Assembly: GCA_964617995.1 (NCBI GenBank)
Contig: CAZTXD010000019.1
Span: 1 to 36,806, forward strand
DNA length: 36,806 nucleotides
DNA from: CAZTXD01 sp964617995
GTDB taxonomy: Bacteria > Actinomycetota > Acidimicrobiia > Spongiisociales > ZC4RG35
Direction: 5' to 3'
The position numbers and the translations under genes are program-made. Under the pieces are notes generated by a model. The model searched no databases, was not told the DNA's origin, and worked only from the letters and a program-made list of their open reading frames with translations. Numbering within the stretch: position 1 is the first letter of the stretch; each line of letters starts with the position of its first letter. Shown in pieces: positions 21,277 through 29,818 of this stretch.

Positions 21277-24044
21277 TCCGCGCGCTCCGGATACTACGCC
21301 ATCGTTGGTTGATTGCCACAGCGATCATCCTCGGTACCACTTCCGTCGCCGTGGCAACCGCCACATATCGCAACGATTCGATCGAACAGGTGAGCCGAGC
21401 TGAGGCTCCCATCACCTTTATCTCCGACGTGGCCGATCTCGACTCAGGAGGGAATCAAGGCTCTGGAGGGGGGTCGCCGCTGCTGGAGATCGTGCAGGCA
21501 CAGATCGAGGAAGCCAGGGTAAGAGCGGTATCGGTGAATGCCGATCTGCTGGCTGATCCCAGCAACGAGATAGTGGCCGATCCCGCGCTGGGAAAGCTGA
21601 CCTTCATCGCCCGCGGTGAGGATGCCGCTGAGGCCATCGCGACGGCCTCAGAGATGCGTCGCAGGCTGATCACCCGCCAGCCAGTGGACATGGAGAGTCA
21701 GCTCCGTGAGCAGCTGGATATCTTGACGGAGCGAATGGATGAGGTCCGTGCGGATCTCATCACGCTAGTCGAGGAGTACTCACTGCCACTCGAGCAGGCC
21801 GCTCGGCGAGATCGCCTGACGGCGCTGTTGAGCCAGTTGGATGCGCAAGCTCTGGACCTCGAAAAACAACTCCTGGTACCCAACGATGATCCCGAACCCG
21901 AGAAGACGCCTGAGGAGTTGGCAGCCGAACTCGAAACGGTCAACGCTGCAATCGAAACCGTACAAGCTGAACTCGCGACGATTCCGACGCCGCTCCAGGA
22001 GTTCTCCGAGGAACAGACGTTGCGCAGTGCTCTCGAGCGGCAGTACAGGGAGTTGGAAGCGAGCTATCAAGAATTGATCCTCCAACAGGCCGAGCTGTCG
22101 GGTCCTCCCGTCGTGGAGCTCGTTGACGTGTTCGACGAGAGTCCGGACCCGATCTCCAGACGCGTCGCCGGAGGCGTCGCCCTGCTTCTGGGAGGGGGTC
22201 TCGTACTTCTCATTCTCCTGGTTTCCGAAAAGCTGATTCGGCCTGTCTGGTTCCTCGAGGACATCCCACATGTTCCTCGCCTCGGTTCCATTCCCCCCCG
22301 ACTGCCGAGTCCTCTGCCCTGGTACCTTCAGGTTGGCGACAGCCCTCGCAAGGCGGCGATTCAGACGATTCGATCGTCGTTGCGTGCGAGAGCCCGCGGT
22401 CGGGAATTGGTTGTGGGAGTCTGTGGTGCGGGGGTCGAGGTCGAGGCGGTTCACCACCTTGCTGCCGATCTTGCAGTCAGCTATGCCAGCACTCAGGCCG
22501 GCACAGCGCTGGTGAACGCGGATTTCGAATCGAATCTGAACATGCCCGAGCTGGATGGGGCAGTGCTTTCCATCGGGTTCGTGGCTACGCAGGGTTCCAC
22601 TCGTGATGATCTGTTGGAGATGGTCGACGACGCCTCGGATCATCATCGTTCCGTCCATCCGAAGTTGACGCCGGTGGCCTCTGGAGAGGATGTTGGGGTT
22701 CCTGCAGATGCGCTGGCTACTCCCCAGCTCGGGCGGCTTTTCGACTCACTGCGTGAGACGCAGGAAGTCGTGATCGTCATCTGCGGCGACGTGGATGACC
22801 CCAGCACTCGTGCCGCCCTGGACAGGACGGATTTCGCGGTGATAGTGACCCAGCCAGGCGCGAGTACGCAAAGGGTGATGCTCCGAGTAACCGAGGAGAT
22901 GTCGATACGAGACATCGAGCCGGTGCTGGTCATGGTCAAGAAGCAGGTCATGCGTCGTACTCGGCGTTTGCTGGCCGCGATTCTGAATCGCCTAGGTGAT
23001 ATGGCGGGGCTTCTGCGGAAAGAATCCGGGCCTGCTCCGGATGGTCTATCAAGACGTCCTCTCCGATGGGTCGAGCAAATCAAGATGAGTTGGCTGCAAC
23101 GTTCAGCCACATCCTCCCCGCAGACTGTTTCCGTCCCTCTCGACGTTCAGGGGGTCGATGAGGAGGTCGACGGGTCATCTCCTGTTCCGATCGTTGTGGT
23201 CGCGGCTTCGGAAGCACGCGCAGACGGGGAGGTCGAAGGACTCGACGGTGACCACCCGAGCCGCATGCTGTATCTGTTGGAGTCGTCGGACCCGGCCGAC
23301 ACGGTGGAAGCAGCGGAGTCGTTCCTAGCGTCTTGGGTGACGAAGATCGTCGAAGCCGGATTCGGCTCTGGCCTCGACCCGGTGACGATCGAGGAGGTTC
23401 GTACCTCTGGGTTTGTTCCTTTGGCGGGGTGGAAAGACAATCCGTCTCTCGGGTTTCGGTTGCGACACGAGTTCCGCAGGGTCCTGGGAAGGAAAGATGC
23501 AGCGACTCTCGAGAGACTCCTGCTCCGCTCCCTATTCCATGGCTCGAATATGGAGGGTCTCGAGAGCATCGATGGTTGGGCAGAGCGTCGATACTTCCAG
23601 CTTCATACTCAGCTGACGGAAGCTGAACCAACCGTCTGGCATATTACCAGTCCGAAGGGGACGGTATCAGCCTTGATCGCCGCCGAACACCTCGATGTTC
23701 AGCGTATAGAGGCGTTTGTGGAGATTGTGGTGATTAGGAACATAGAGCGCTTGGCGCGACGTCAGCGATACACGGAGATGATGGGAGGAAACTCCAACGA
23801 ACTGGAGGACCAGATCGAGGACGCGCGTGCTCTCGGATTGTCACTTGCATGGTTGATGGACGGCTCTCATGATGATGCAAGACTGTGGTACCCGGGCCTT
23901 GCCGAGGATCAACAGCCTCGAGGCTGGTACCCGGATTGGCACCAGGGAATCACCCACAATATTGCTCCGCTGCAGCGTCTAGGGATCATTTCTGTACCGG
24001 TTCTGACCGATCAGCAACTCGACCAGCTCGATCCCACCGGTTGA
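21267..24044 (+). CDS. Wzz/Wzc-like polysaccharide co-polymerase with degenerate kinase and PglX-like tail
   Basis: A 925-residue protein. Residues 1-330 are a chain-length-determinant module: a membrane segment near 13-35, a long coiled coil (about 145-275), and a second membrane segment near 300-320. Residues about 375-560 resemble a bacterial tyrosine kinase, but the Walker A is lost (VVGVCGAGVEVEA, no GKS/T); Walker A' (ALVNADFES) and Walker B (VIVICGD) remnants persist, so it is probably inactive. Residues about 650-925 are unlike Wzc tails. With SIDGWAERRYF, TVWHITSPKGT (near 790) and QPRGWYPDWHQGITHNIAPL (near 883), they resemble the C-terminal part of BREX PglX/type IIG methyltransferases, although no methyltransferase motif is present. 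The start GTG overlaps the dehydratase gene. The first two parts are confident; the last is inference. Confidence 0.85.
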   Translation: MDLIRALRILRHRWLIATAIILGTTSVAVATATYRNDSIEQVSRAEAPITFISDVADLDSGGNQGSGGGSPLLEIVQAQIEEARVRAVSVNADLLADPSNEIVADPALGKLTFIARGEDAAEAIATASEMRRRLITRQPVDMESQLREQLDILTERMDEVRADLITLVEEYSLPLEQAARRDRLTALLSQLDAQALDLEKQLLVPNDDPEPEKTPEELAAELETVNAAIETVQAELATIPTPLQEFSEEQTLRSALERQYRELEASYQELILQQAELSGPPVVELVDVFDESPDPISRRVAGGVALLLGGGLVLLILLVSEKLIRPVWFLEDIPHVPRLGSIPPRLPSPLPWYLQVGDSPRKAAIQTIRSSLRARARGRELVVGVCGAGVEVEAVHHLAADLAVSYASTQAGTALVNADFESNLNMPELDGAVLSIGFVATQGSTRDDLLEMVDDASDHHRSVHPKLTPVASGEDVGVPADALATPQLGRLFDSLRETQEVVIVICGDVDDPSTRAALDRTDFAVIVTQPGASTQRVMLRVTEEMSIRDIEPVLVMVKKQVMRRTRRLLAAILNRLGDMAGLLRKESGPAPDGLSRRPLRWVEQIKMSWLQRSATSSPQTVSVPLDVQGVDEEVDGSSPVPIVVVAASEARADGEVEGLDGDHPSRMLYLLESSDPADTVEAAESFLASWVTKIVEAGFGSGLDPVTIEEVRTSGFVPLAGWKDNPSLGFRLRHEFRRVLGRKDAATLERLLLRSLFHGSNMEGLESIDGWAERRYFQLHTQLTEAEPTVWHITSPKGTVSALIAAEHLDVQRIEAFVEIVVIRNIERLARRQRYTEMMGGNSNELEDQIEDARALGLSLAWLMDGSHDDARLWYPGLAEDQQPRGWYPDWHQGITHNIAPLQRLGIISVPVLTDQQLDQLDPTG

Positions 24045-24149
24045 GTAAGATCCTCGTACCCTTTGATATGTGGTTCGAGGACCACGCCGTCGGTGTGTCC
24101 TGGTAGAGGGGGCAAGCCAGCTGCAGCTTTAGATGCCCACTCGGCTTTT
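24045..24149. other. Convergent intergenic region with weak hairpin
   Basis: 105 bases between the co-polymerase and the Wzy-like gene. AGGACCAC can pair with GTGTGTCCT (one bulge) around 24077-24102. There is no T-run. Nothing else is recognised. Confidence 0.35.
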
Positions 24150-25562
24150 CTATCGCCGATAGGAGCCTTCCGATGGCTCTGACGGTGAGCCAGGAGCGTG
24201 TTCGATTCCTGAGTCGACCGGTTCGGCGACGGCCCGCCGTGACGATGTCCCGTTTCGGTCTTTCCATCCCAATGCTGCGATCACTGCCAAGACGAGGGGA
24301 ATGACCAGGGAACGCTGCCGCGCCAGAATCCCCAGGTTGTTTATGGCGCTCCAAGCCCAGACGAAGAGGCTGATATATACGATGCAGAAGCATAGATAGG
24401 GAGAACGCCGGACACGACGCCAGTTGGACAGCATGCTCGGGGTCCTCCAGGCGATCAGCGCTAGTAAGAGTGCACCCTCCACGCTTGCAGCGAGGCTCTG
24501 TGCGTTGTTTGCTTCGTTCGGGAGCGGGCGAAACAGAACTTTCAGGATGCCTGCTGGGATATCCCCCGGTGATTGGATGGCGCCGCCGGAGACCGCCGAA
24601 CCACCTTGGGCGGTTTGATCCTCAATATTGCCGAACACGGGATCGAGTTCGTCCACGCTGAGTGACGTCCCCATTTCGACTCCAAACTCGTCGCCGACTC
24701 CGATGATGAGCGGGATCATCGCCAGGAGACCACCGACCAGTATCAGGTTCCTACGAAAACCCAAAGCGAGGGAAGGTGGCCGCTTCGATATGAGAAGCGC
24801 TGCGACGATACTCCCCGCCAGCAAGGCGGCAACGTGAATGCGTACGAAACCAATTAGCCACACTGGTGCGGTGATCAGAAGGATCCAGCGCGCGTCGTAT
24901 CTCTTGTAGAGACTCGAGGCGGCCCACGCGGCAAGTCCGAGCCAGAAGAATATGACGGCCTCCTTTCCCGGGCTCGAAGGCCAATAGACGATGGTGGGCC
25001 AGAACAAGACCATCACCGCATACCGTTTCCACATGGATTCCGGCGTGGCCTTTCGAAACGCCAGGTACAGGAAGAACTGCCCCAGGAATGCCAGCAGAGC
25101 GAATATCCAGAAGCCACCGAGAGCCGACGGTTCGAAGGGCGCGTAGAGAAGGCCGGTGAAAACCTTGACGAAGCGGGTACCTTCACCACCCGAACCAACA
25201 GTGGTCACATCGGGCACCGAGAAGCTACGCCATACGTCGGCCACATCGAGTCCGGTGTTGTGGTAGCCGATGGCGTCGCCACCTCCCTGATACACCGTGA
25301 AAAGGACGAAGTAGCGAGCGGACGCACCGACGAGCTTTGCCACCATGCCGAGGGCGAGAACCGGTGCCAGCCAGCTCCGATCCCCCTCCACGCTGCTGAT
25401 TCGGCCTAGCTGGTAGGCGAGAACAGTCCACAACACCGCCATCACCGCCAGGTGTGGGTATACGAGACCGCTGCCGGCTATTGCGCCCGAGGCCATGATC
25501 GATAGGGCGGCGACGACGGTGAGGACGGCCACGGGCAGCGCGGTGGGAGATCCCGTCGTCAA
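24150..25562 (-). CDS. Polytopic membrane protein, Wzy-like candidate polymerase
   Basis: A 470-residue hydrophobic protein with about ten to eleven membrane spans. It has a soluble loop containing GGGDAIGYHNTGLDV, YWPSSPGKEAVIFFWLGLAA, and a longer loop near 280-330 (MGTSLSVDELDPVFGNIED). A hydrophilic tail ends the protein. The layout (many spans, one large loop) fits O-antigen/EPS polymerases of the Wzy type, which share little sequence; a glycosyltransferase of the GT-C class is the alternative. It is coupled by four bases to the GT4 gene and forms a leftward operon with it and the halogenase. Confidence 0.7.
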   Translation of the reverse strand: MTTGSPTALPVAVLTVVAALSIMASGAIAGSGLVYPHLAVMAVLWTVLAYQLGRISSVEGDRSWLAPVLALGMVAKLVGASARYFVLFTVYQGGGDAIGYHNTGLDVADVWRSFSVPDVTTVGSGGEGTRFVKVFTGLLYAPFEPSALGGFWIFALLAFLGQFFLYLAFRKATPESMWKRYAVMVLFWPTIVYWPSSPGKEAVIFFWLGLAAWAASSLYKRYDARWILLITAPVWLIGFVRIHVAALLAGSIVAALLISKRPPSLALGFRRNLILVGGLLAMIPLIIGVGDEFGVEMGTSLSVDELDPVFGNIEDQTAQGGSAVSGGAIQSPGDIPAGILKVLFRPLPNEANNAQSLAASVEGALLLALIAWRTPSMLSNWRRVRRSPYLCFCIVYISLFVWAWSAINNLGILARQRSLVIPLVLAVIAALGWKDRNGTSSRRAVAEPVDSGIEHAPGSPSEPSEGSYRR

Positions 25563-26677
25563 GGTCTCGCCCTCAAGACCCGGTCGTAGAGGTGTTCGTA
25601 CTTTCCGACCATCTCTTTCAGACCATGGTTCTCGGTTACGAGTCTGCGGGCCTCCATTCCCATCTCGACTGCACGACTCGGATGCTCTAGAACATCGATG
25701 ATTGCATCAGCAAGGGCGGTGTCATCGCCCGGATCGACCAGGCGACCCGTAACTCCATCCACCACGACGGAGGGAACGCCACCCACCCGTGTGGCTACGA
25801 CAGGGCGTGCGAGAGCCTGAGCCTCTAGGACGGAGACGGGAAGACCCTCGATATCGGCGGGGTTGACGTAGACATCGGCAGCCGCGATGAAGGATCTGGC
25901 GTCCTCCCTCCGCCCCAGGAAAAGGAGACGGTCGCCGATGCCGTATTCAAGAGCCTTGGCGCGGACGGCCGCGAGGTCACCGGCGTGTTTCTCGGCGCCG
26001 ATGGAGACAGTCAGTACGTCGGGACGTCGTTGACTGAGGAGCTGAACGGCTCTGATGAGAGTCTGATGGCCTTTGTGGGGTCGTATGTTGCCCACGTGGA
26101 CGACCAGGGGTTGTCGTTCGGTCAAGCCCAGCTCTCGCCTGGCCTCGCTCACCTCTTTGGGTTCGATGGCCATCGCTACCCCGTTTTCGATGACCAATGG
26201 AGAGGCACCCCGGAAGCTTCGGACGCTCTCTGCCACTGCTAGCGAAACTGCCGTCGTGGATCGGTTCAGACCATAGGTGACGCGATTCAGGTATCTGGTC
26301 GGCTGACGATACGAACCGGCGAGATTGTGCTCGGTGTAGATGATCGGCCGCCTGGTAGCCAGACGCGCCATGACGCCGACGCTGGGCGAATGGGCGTGAA
26401 CCAGCTGTATGTCCCGCCTGCGTAGCAGCCGTCTCAACCGAAGAGGGGTGAGGAGATCCATGCCGGTGTTTCCGCCAAGACACGTGACCGGAACGCCTAG
26501 GCGGCGAAGAGGATCAGTCAGGTGGTCTTTCCATGGGAGGACGTATGCGACGTGATAGTCGAAGCGTTCTCGATTCCAATAGGCCGCCCCATCTATGATC
26601 AGTTTCTCGGCTCCTCCGAGGCCGAGGCCCTTGATGAAGACAAGGACCCTCGTCCGCGAGTCGTTAGCTGACATCAC
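25559..26677 (-). CDS. GT4 glycosyltransferase
   Basis: A 372-residue GT-B enzyme: VFIKGLGLGGAEKLIIDGA at the N-terminus, LVHAHSPSVGVMARLATRRP, IYTEHNLAGSYRQPTRYLN, VVHVGNIRPHKGHQTLIRAV, and the family-4 EX7E motif in DIEGLPVSVLEAQALARP. It probably adds a sugar to the lipid-linked glycan at the inner membrane face. GTG 26677 or ATG 26674 are both possible starts; a weak CGGAG precedes them. It follows the halogenase by 91 bases in the same direction and overlaps the Wzy-like gene. Confidence 0.92.
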   Translation of the reverse strand: MMSANDSRTRVLVFIKGLGLGGAEKLIIDGAAYWNRERFDYHVAYVLPWKDHLTDPLRRLGVPVTCLGGNTGMDLLTPLRLRRLLRRRDIQLVHAHSPSVGVMARLATRRPIIYTEHNLAGSYRQPTRYLNRVTYGLNRSTTAVSLAVAESVRSFRGASPLVIENGVAMAIEPKEVSEARRELGLTERQPLVVHVGNIRPHKGHQTLIRAVQLLSQRRPDVLTVSIGAEKHAGDLAAVRAKALEYGIGDRLLFLGRREDARSFIAAADVYVNPADIEGLPVSVLEAQALARPVVATRVGGVPSVVVDGVTGRLVDPGDDTALADAIIDVLEHPSRAVEMGMEARRLVTENHGLKEMVGKYEHLYDRVLRARP

Positions 26678-26768
26678 TCCGCGTGGTCGTCGTCACAACG
26701 CTCGGCGTCCGTCGACACCAACACGTCCGGCCGTGAGCCGGTGCGGAGGCTCAACGGCGGCATCATGG

Positions 26769-28193
26769 TCAGATCCCCGACGCTGCGCGTCGCGCCTCGT
26801 GCTTGGGCAGGTTCGGCGGAAAGATGACGGAGGTATCCGCATCGCACGATCCGCTGGCATCGAATGCAGGTCGTTTCATCACCAGGTTCTGGTACATGTC
26901 GAAGTACCGAGGATCCCTGAGACTCTCCACGAAATGGGAGTACTTGTTCGCCTGCTCGAAGAAGTCGCCGGCCAAGAGGAAGTGCTGAAGGCCGATGGCG
27001 TTGGCGTAGTGATGGTAGTCGTCGAAGACTTCAGCAGCCGATCCCAACTGGGCGAAATTGAGCACATTCGGCGTGTAGAACAGCCGGATGAGCTTGTCGA
27101 CGAGACTGTATGCAGACACGATTCGGTCGTAGGTCTCCGTCATCGCGTCAGCGCCGGCTTTCGAGCCTTCTGTCAGCCTCACGTGCACTGCGTCGGCCAG
27201 GTTTCGGGCACTCTGCATGGCGAGATACACGCCGCTCGAGAATATCGGGTCGATGAACGCAGATGCGTCTCCTACCAGCGCATAATTGTCGCCCCACTTG
27301 GAGTCGACCGTATAGGAATAGTCGCCCTCTACCGTGATTCCCACCATCTGCTTCGCGTCGCCAAGCACCTCTTGGACATAGGGTGAGAGCATGATTTCAC
27401 GCAAGTAGAGCTCGTGCTTCCAGTCGTCCACCCCTTCGGCTTTCAGGACGCGGCGTTGGTCCTTGTAGTAGGAGGTGTTCGTCACCAAACCGACGCTGAG
27501 GCGATCCCGACCGAGAGGAATCACCCAGATCCATCCTTGTTTCTCGCCGCCGGTGTAGACGATCTGGATGATCCCCTCCTGGAGGCCGCCCATGTATCGC
27601 GTGTTGGTCCAGTGGCTATGGATGGCAGTGCGTTCCAGCTCTTTGTGAGCCGATTTCGTCTTCATGCGATTGGCGAGGAAAGTCGATCTGCCGCTGGCGT
27701 CGATGACGAACTTCGCAGAGATCTGTGACCGGCCAACTGCTTCCCCGTCATAGCGCACGACAGCACGACCATCCGGACCATCCAGCTGGACATCGCGCAC
27801 GGCCACACCCTCGAAGACGTCGGCGCCTTCTTCGACGGAATGATCGAGAAGCACCTCGTCCATCTCCGCGCGCAGCACCTGGAAGGATAGGTGGCTCGGC
27901 CCGTCGATCTTGTGGCCGAAACAGAACGTTGTCGACGTCACCCCATCCGTATCCAGGAAGCGGACCCCAGGCTTGCGGACGAAACGGTCCTCCATCTCAC
28001 CGAGGACACCGAGCTCCTTGAAGATGTGGTAGCAGAAGGGCAGCATGGATTCCCCCACATGGTCGCGTGGGAAAACCTCCTTCTCGAACACCGTCACCGA
28101 ATGCCCGCGACGGGCCAGAAAGCTCGCCACCGTCGATCCGGCCGGACCACCCCCGATCACGACCACATCTGAGGATCGGCTAGGTCCTGACAT
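26769..28193 (-). CDS. Flavin-dependent halogenase 1
   Basis: A 474-residue FADH2-dependent halogenase, which makes HOX and directs it through a conserved Lys. Seen are VVIGGGPAGSTVASFLARRG (FAD), HVGESMLP, the catalytic Lys in FVRKPGV, the halogenase signature GWIWVIP (about 219-225) and FIDPIFSSG (about 312-320; FxxPxxSxG). The pattern resembles the phenol/pyrrole-type enzymes that often act on carrier-bound substrates rather than tryptophan halogenases. ATG 28193 is chosen: GAGAGGA precedes it by nine bases. It is the first gene of an operon with a GT4 and a Wzy-like protein. A geranylgeranyl-reductase-like oxidoreductase is the main alternative, made less likely by the WxWxIP motif. Confidence 0.85.
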   Translation of the reverse strand: MSGPSRSSDVVVIGGGPAGSTVASFLARRGHSVTVFEKEVFPRDHVGESMLPFCYHIFKELGVLGEMEDRFVRKPGVRFLDTDGVTSTTFCFGHKIDGPSHLSFQVLRAEMDEVLLDHSVEEGADVFEGVAVRDVQLDGPDGRAVVRYDGEAVGRSQISAKFVIDASGRSTFLANRMKTKSAHKELERTAIHSHWTNTRYMGGLQEGIIQIVYTGGEKQGWIWVIPLGRDRLSVGLVTNTSYYKDQRRVLKAEGVDDWKHELYLREIMLSPYVQEVLGDAKQMVGITVEGDYSYTVDSKWGDNYALVGDASAFIDPIFSSGVYLAMQSARNLADAVHVRLTEGSKAGADAMTETYDRIVSAYSLVDKLIRLFYTPNVLNFAQLGSAAEVFDDYHHYANAIGLQHFLLAGDFFEQANKYSHFVESLRDPRYFDMYQNLVMKRPAFDASGSCDADTSVIFPPNLPKHEARRAASGI

Positions 28194-28528
28194 GAGTCGC
28201 CGTCCTCTCATGTCGCGGCTCGAACCCAGATAGATGGGCCGTTCCCAAGGAAGCGAATCGACCCGCGAATCGCGTTCCGCGTCGACAGACGACCACACCA
28301 CCACTTGAGTCGCCCTGGCGCGTCTTCCACGCCGTCAGTCCCAGCCTTCCCATATGACCTCCACTCCCACGTCGATCGAACCCCGTCAGAATACACGCCG
28401 ACGATGCCGTCGACCAGTGCCATCGCCCGCAGGCTCCTCGTCGTCGACCCGCCGGGAGATTCAGTCGACAGGACGATGGAGTCCGTCGAAGGCCCGCTTG
28501 CACGGCGAGATGACCTAGCCTGTGGACG
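28194..28528. promoter_or_regulatory. Divergent intergenic region (335 bases)
   Basis: It lies between the halogenase and the esterase and must hold promoters for both. The only element I can point to is the TAGCCT before the esterase start. No gene, RNA or repeat is recognised. Confidence 0.4.
28516..28521 (+). promoter_or_regulatory. Possible -10 element for a leaderless transcript
   Basis: TAGCCT lies seven bases before the ATG at 28529, with no ribosome-binding site between them. The context TAGCCTGTGG is identical to that before lipB. Confidence 0.4.
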
Positions 28529-29815
28529 ATGGACAGGCGAGCGGACCGATGTTTCCGGCTGGTCGCTATAGTCTCCCTCGCGATCGTCACACTGCTCGGA
28601 TCCCCCTCCCTCGGCCAGGAGCGCGACTCCCTCGACGAGGAGCGCGACGAGGGAGCGGATTGTGCGGCTACCTCGATCGGTGCCACCCCTCTCATCGACC
28701 TGACCGAGGGCAGGTATCATGGGGAGGAAGGCGGGCTCTACCCGGGCGCCAGTAACTCCATGCCGCAGGAGCATCGCACCCTGGGTCTTCTCCAAGCTGC
28801 GGAGGTGGTCCCGAGGATTTCCACCGGCGCTCCCGGATCGGATGGAGCTATCGGGTTCCTGTCAGTGGGCGTGTCGAACACGTTCCGTGAGTTCGAGACA
28901 TTCACTCAGATGGTCAGTGGACACGAGGCGCTGGAAACCGACATCGTCTTCATCAACGGGGCTCAGGGCGGAGCGGCGCTCTCCAGATGGGCAGACTCCG
29001 AGTCCGGAGTCTGGGACGATCTCGATGCCGTGGTGGAAAGGGCCGCCCTCTCGCCCCTCCAGGTTCAGGTCGCCTGGGTCAAGATGGTGGCCCGGATCGA
29101 CGACGCCAACCCCGCACAACCCTTTCCGGAGGACGCGCTCACGTACCAGGAAGATCTCGAGGCAGCGCTGAGAGTTCTGAAGGAACGGTTCCCGAACCTC
29201 GCCATCGCGTACCTGTCGTCACGTATCTACGGGGGATACAACACGGCGACGTCGCCGAGCCCCGAGCCGTGGGCATATCAACAAGGATTCGGTGTCAAGT
29301 GGACGATCGAGGCCCAGATCGAGGGCGACCCGGAGCTGGCCGCGCCGATCGGAGATGAGGCGGCGGCTCCGTGGACAGCCTGGGGTCCGTATCTGTGGGC
29401 TGATGGTGAGCGACCCCGATCAGACGGCCTGACGTGGGAATGCCGGGACATGAGGGGCGATGGTGTCCATCCGAGTAGACGGGGACAGGAGAAGGTCGGT
29501 GAGATGTTGATCACCTTTCTCAGGCAGGAGCCCACTGCTGCTTGGATGTGGTCGGACAGGGACCTGGAGGCCCCGCCGGCTATCACCGAGCCAGTGGAGT
29601 CCACCCAGGTCACCGCTTCGACGACGACGGCCACCATTCAGCCTCCCGCGACTGCCGCGTCTACCGAACCGGCTAGTCCTTCCATCACCGCCGAACCAAA
29701 GAATCGGTCCACGGCGACCGACACGGGATTGGTGTGGTCCGCCGTGATCGCGGCGCTCGTAGGGGTGACATGGGGCGGAGGACTCTTCGTCAGACGGCAC
29801 CGTCGTCGACGATGA
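28529..29815 (+). CDS. Surface SGNH/SASA-like esterase with C-terminal membrane anchor
   Basis: A 428-residue secreted protein with signal peptide LVAIVSLAIVTLLGSPSLG. The core looks like an SGNH hydrolase near the sialate-O-acetylesterase (SASA) type: GVSNT as block I (residues about 114-118), GAQGGAALSRW near 145, and the catalytic pair in GDGVHPS (near 310). A Ser/Thr/Pro-rich spacer follows, then a membrane segment LVWSAVIAALVGVTWGGGLF and an Arg-rich end, so the enzyme is tethered outside. It probably removes acetyl or other esters from a surface glycan. It shares GxSNT and GGxxLxxW with the protein at 29819-31051, suggesting paralogy. Confidence 0.8.
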   Translation: MDRRADRCFRLVAIVSLAIVTLLGSPSLGQERDSLDEERDEGADCAATSIGATPLIDLTEGRYHGEEGGLYPGASNSMPQEHRTLGLLQAAEVVPRISTGAPGSDGAIGFLSVGVSNTFREFETFTQMVSGHEALETDIVFINGAQGGAALSRWADSESGVWDDLDAVVERAALSPLQVQVAWVKMVARIDDANPAQPFPEDALTYQEDLEAALRVLKERFPNLAIAYLSSRIYGGYNTATSPSPEPWAYQQGFGVKWTIEAQIEGDPELAAPIGDEAAAPWTAWGPYLWADGERPRSDGLTWECRDMRGDGVHPSRRGQEKVGEMLITFLRQEPTAAWMWSDRDLEAPPAITEPVESTQVTASTTTATIQPPATAASTEPASPSITAEPKNRSTATDTGLVWSAVIAALVGVTWGGGLFVRRHRRRR

Positions 29816-29818
29816 CCT

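Noticed and set aside
21267..24044. A BREX defence locus
   Set aside because: Only a PglX-like tail is suspected. No methyltransferase motif, PglZ, BrxC or BrxL-like gene is present, and all neighbours are glycan genes.
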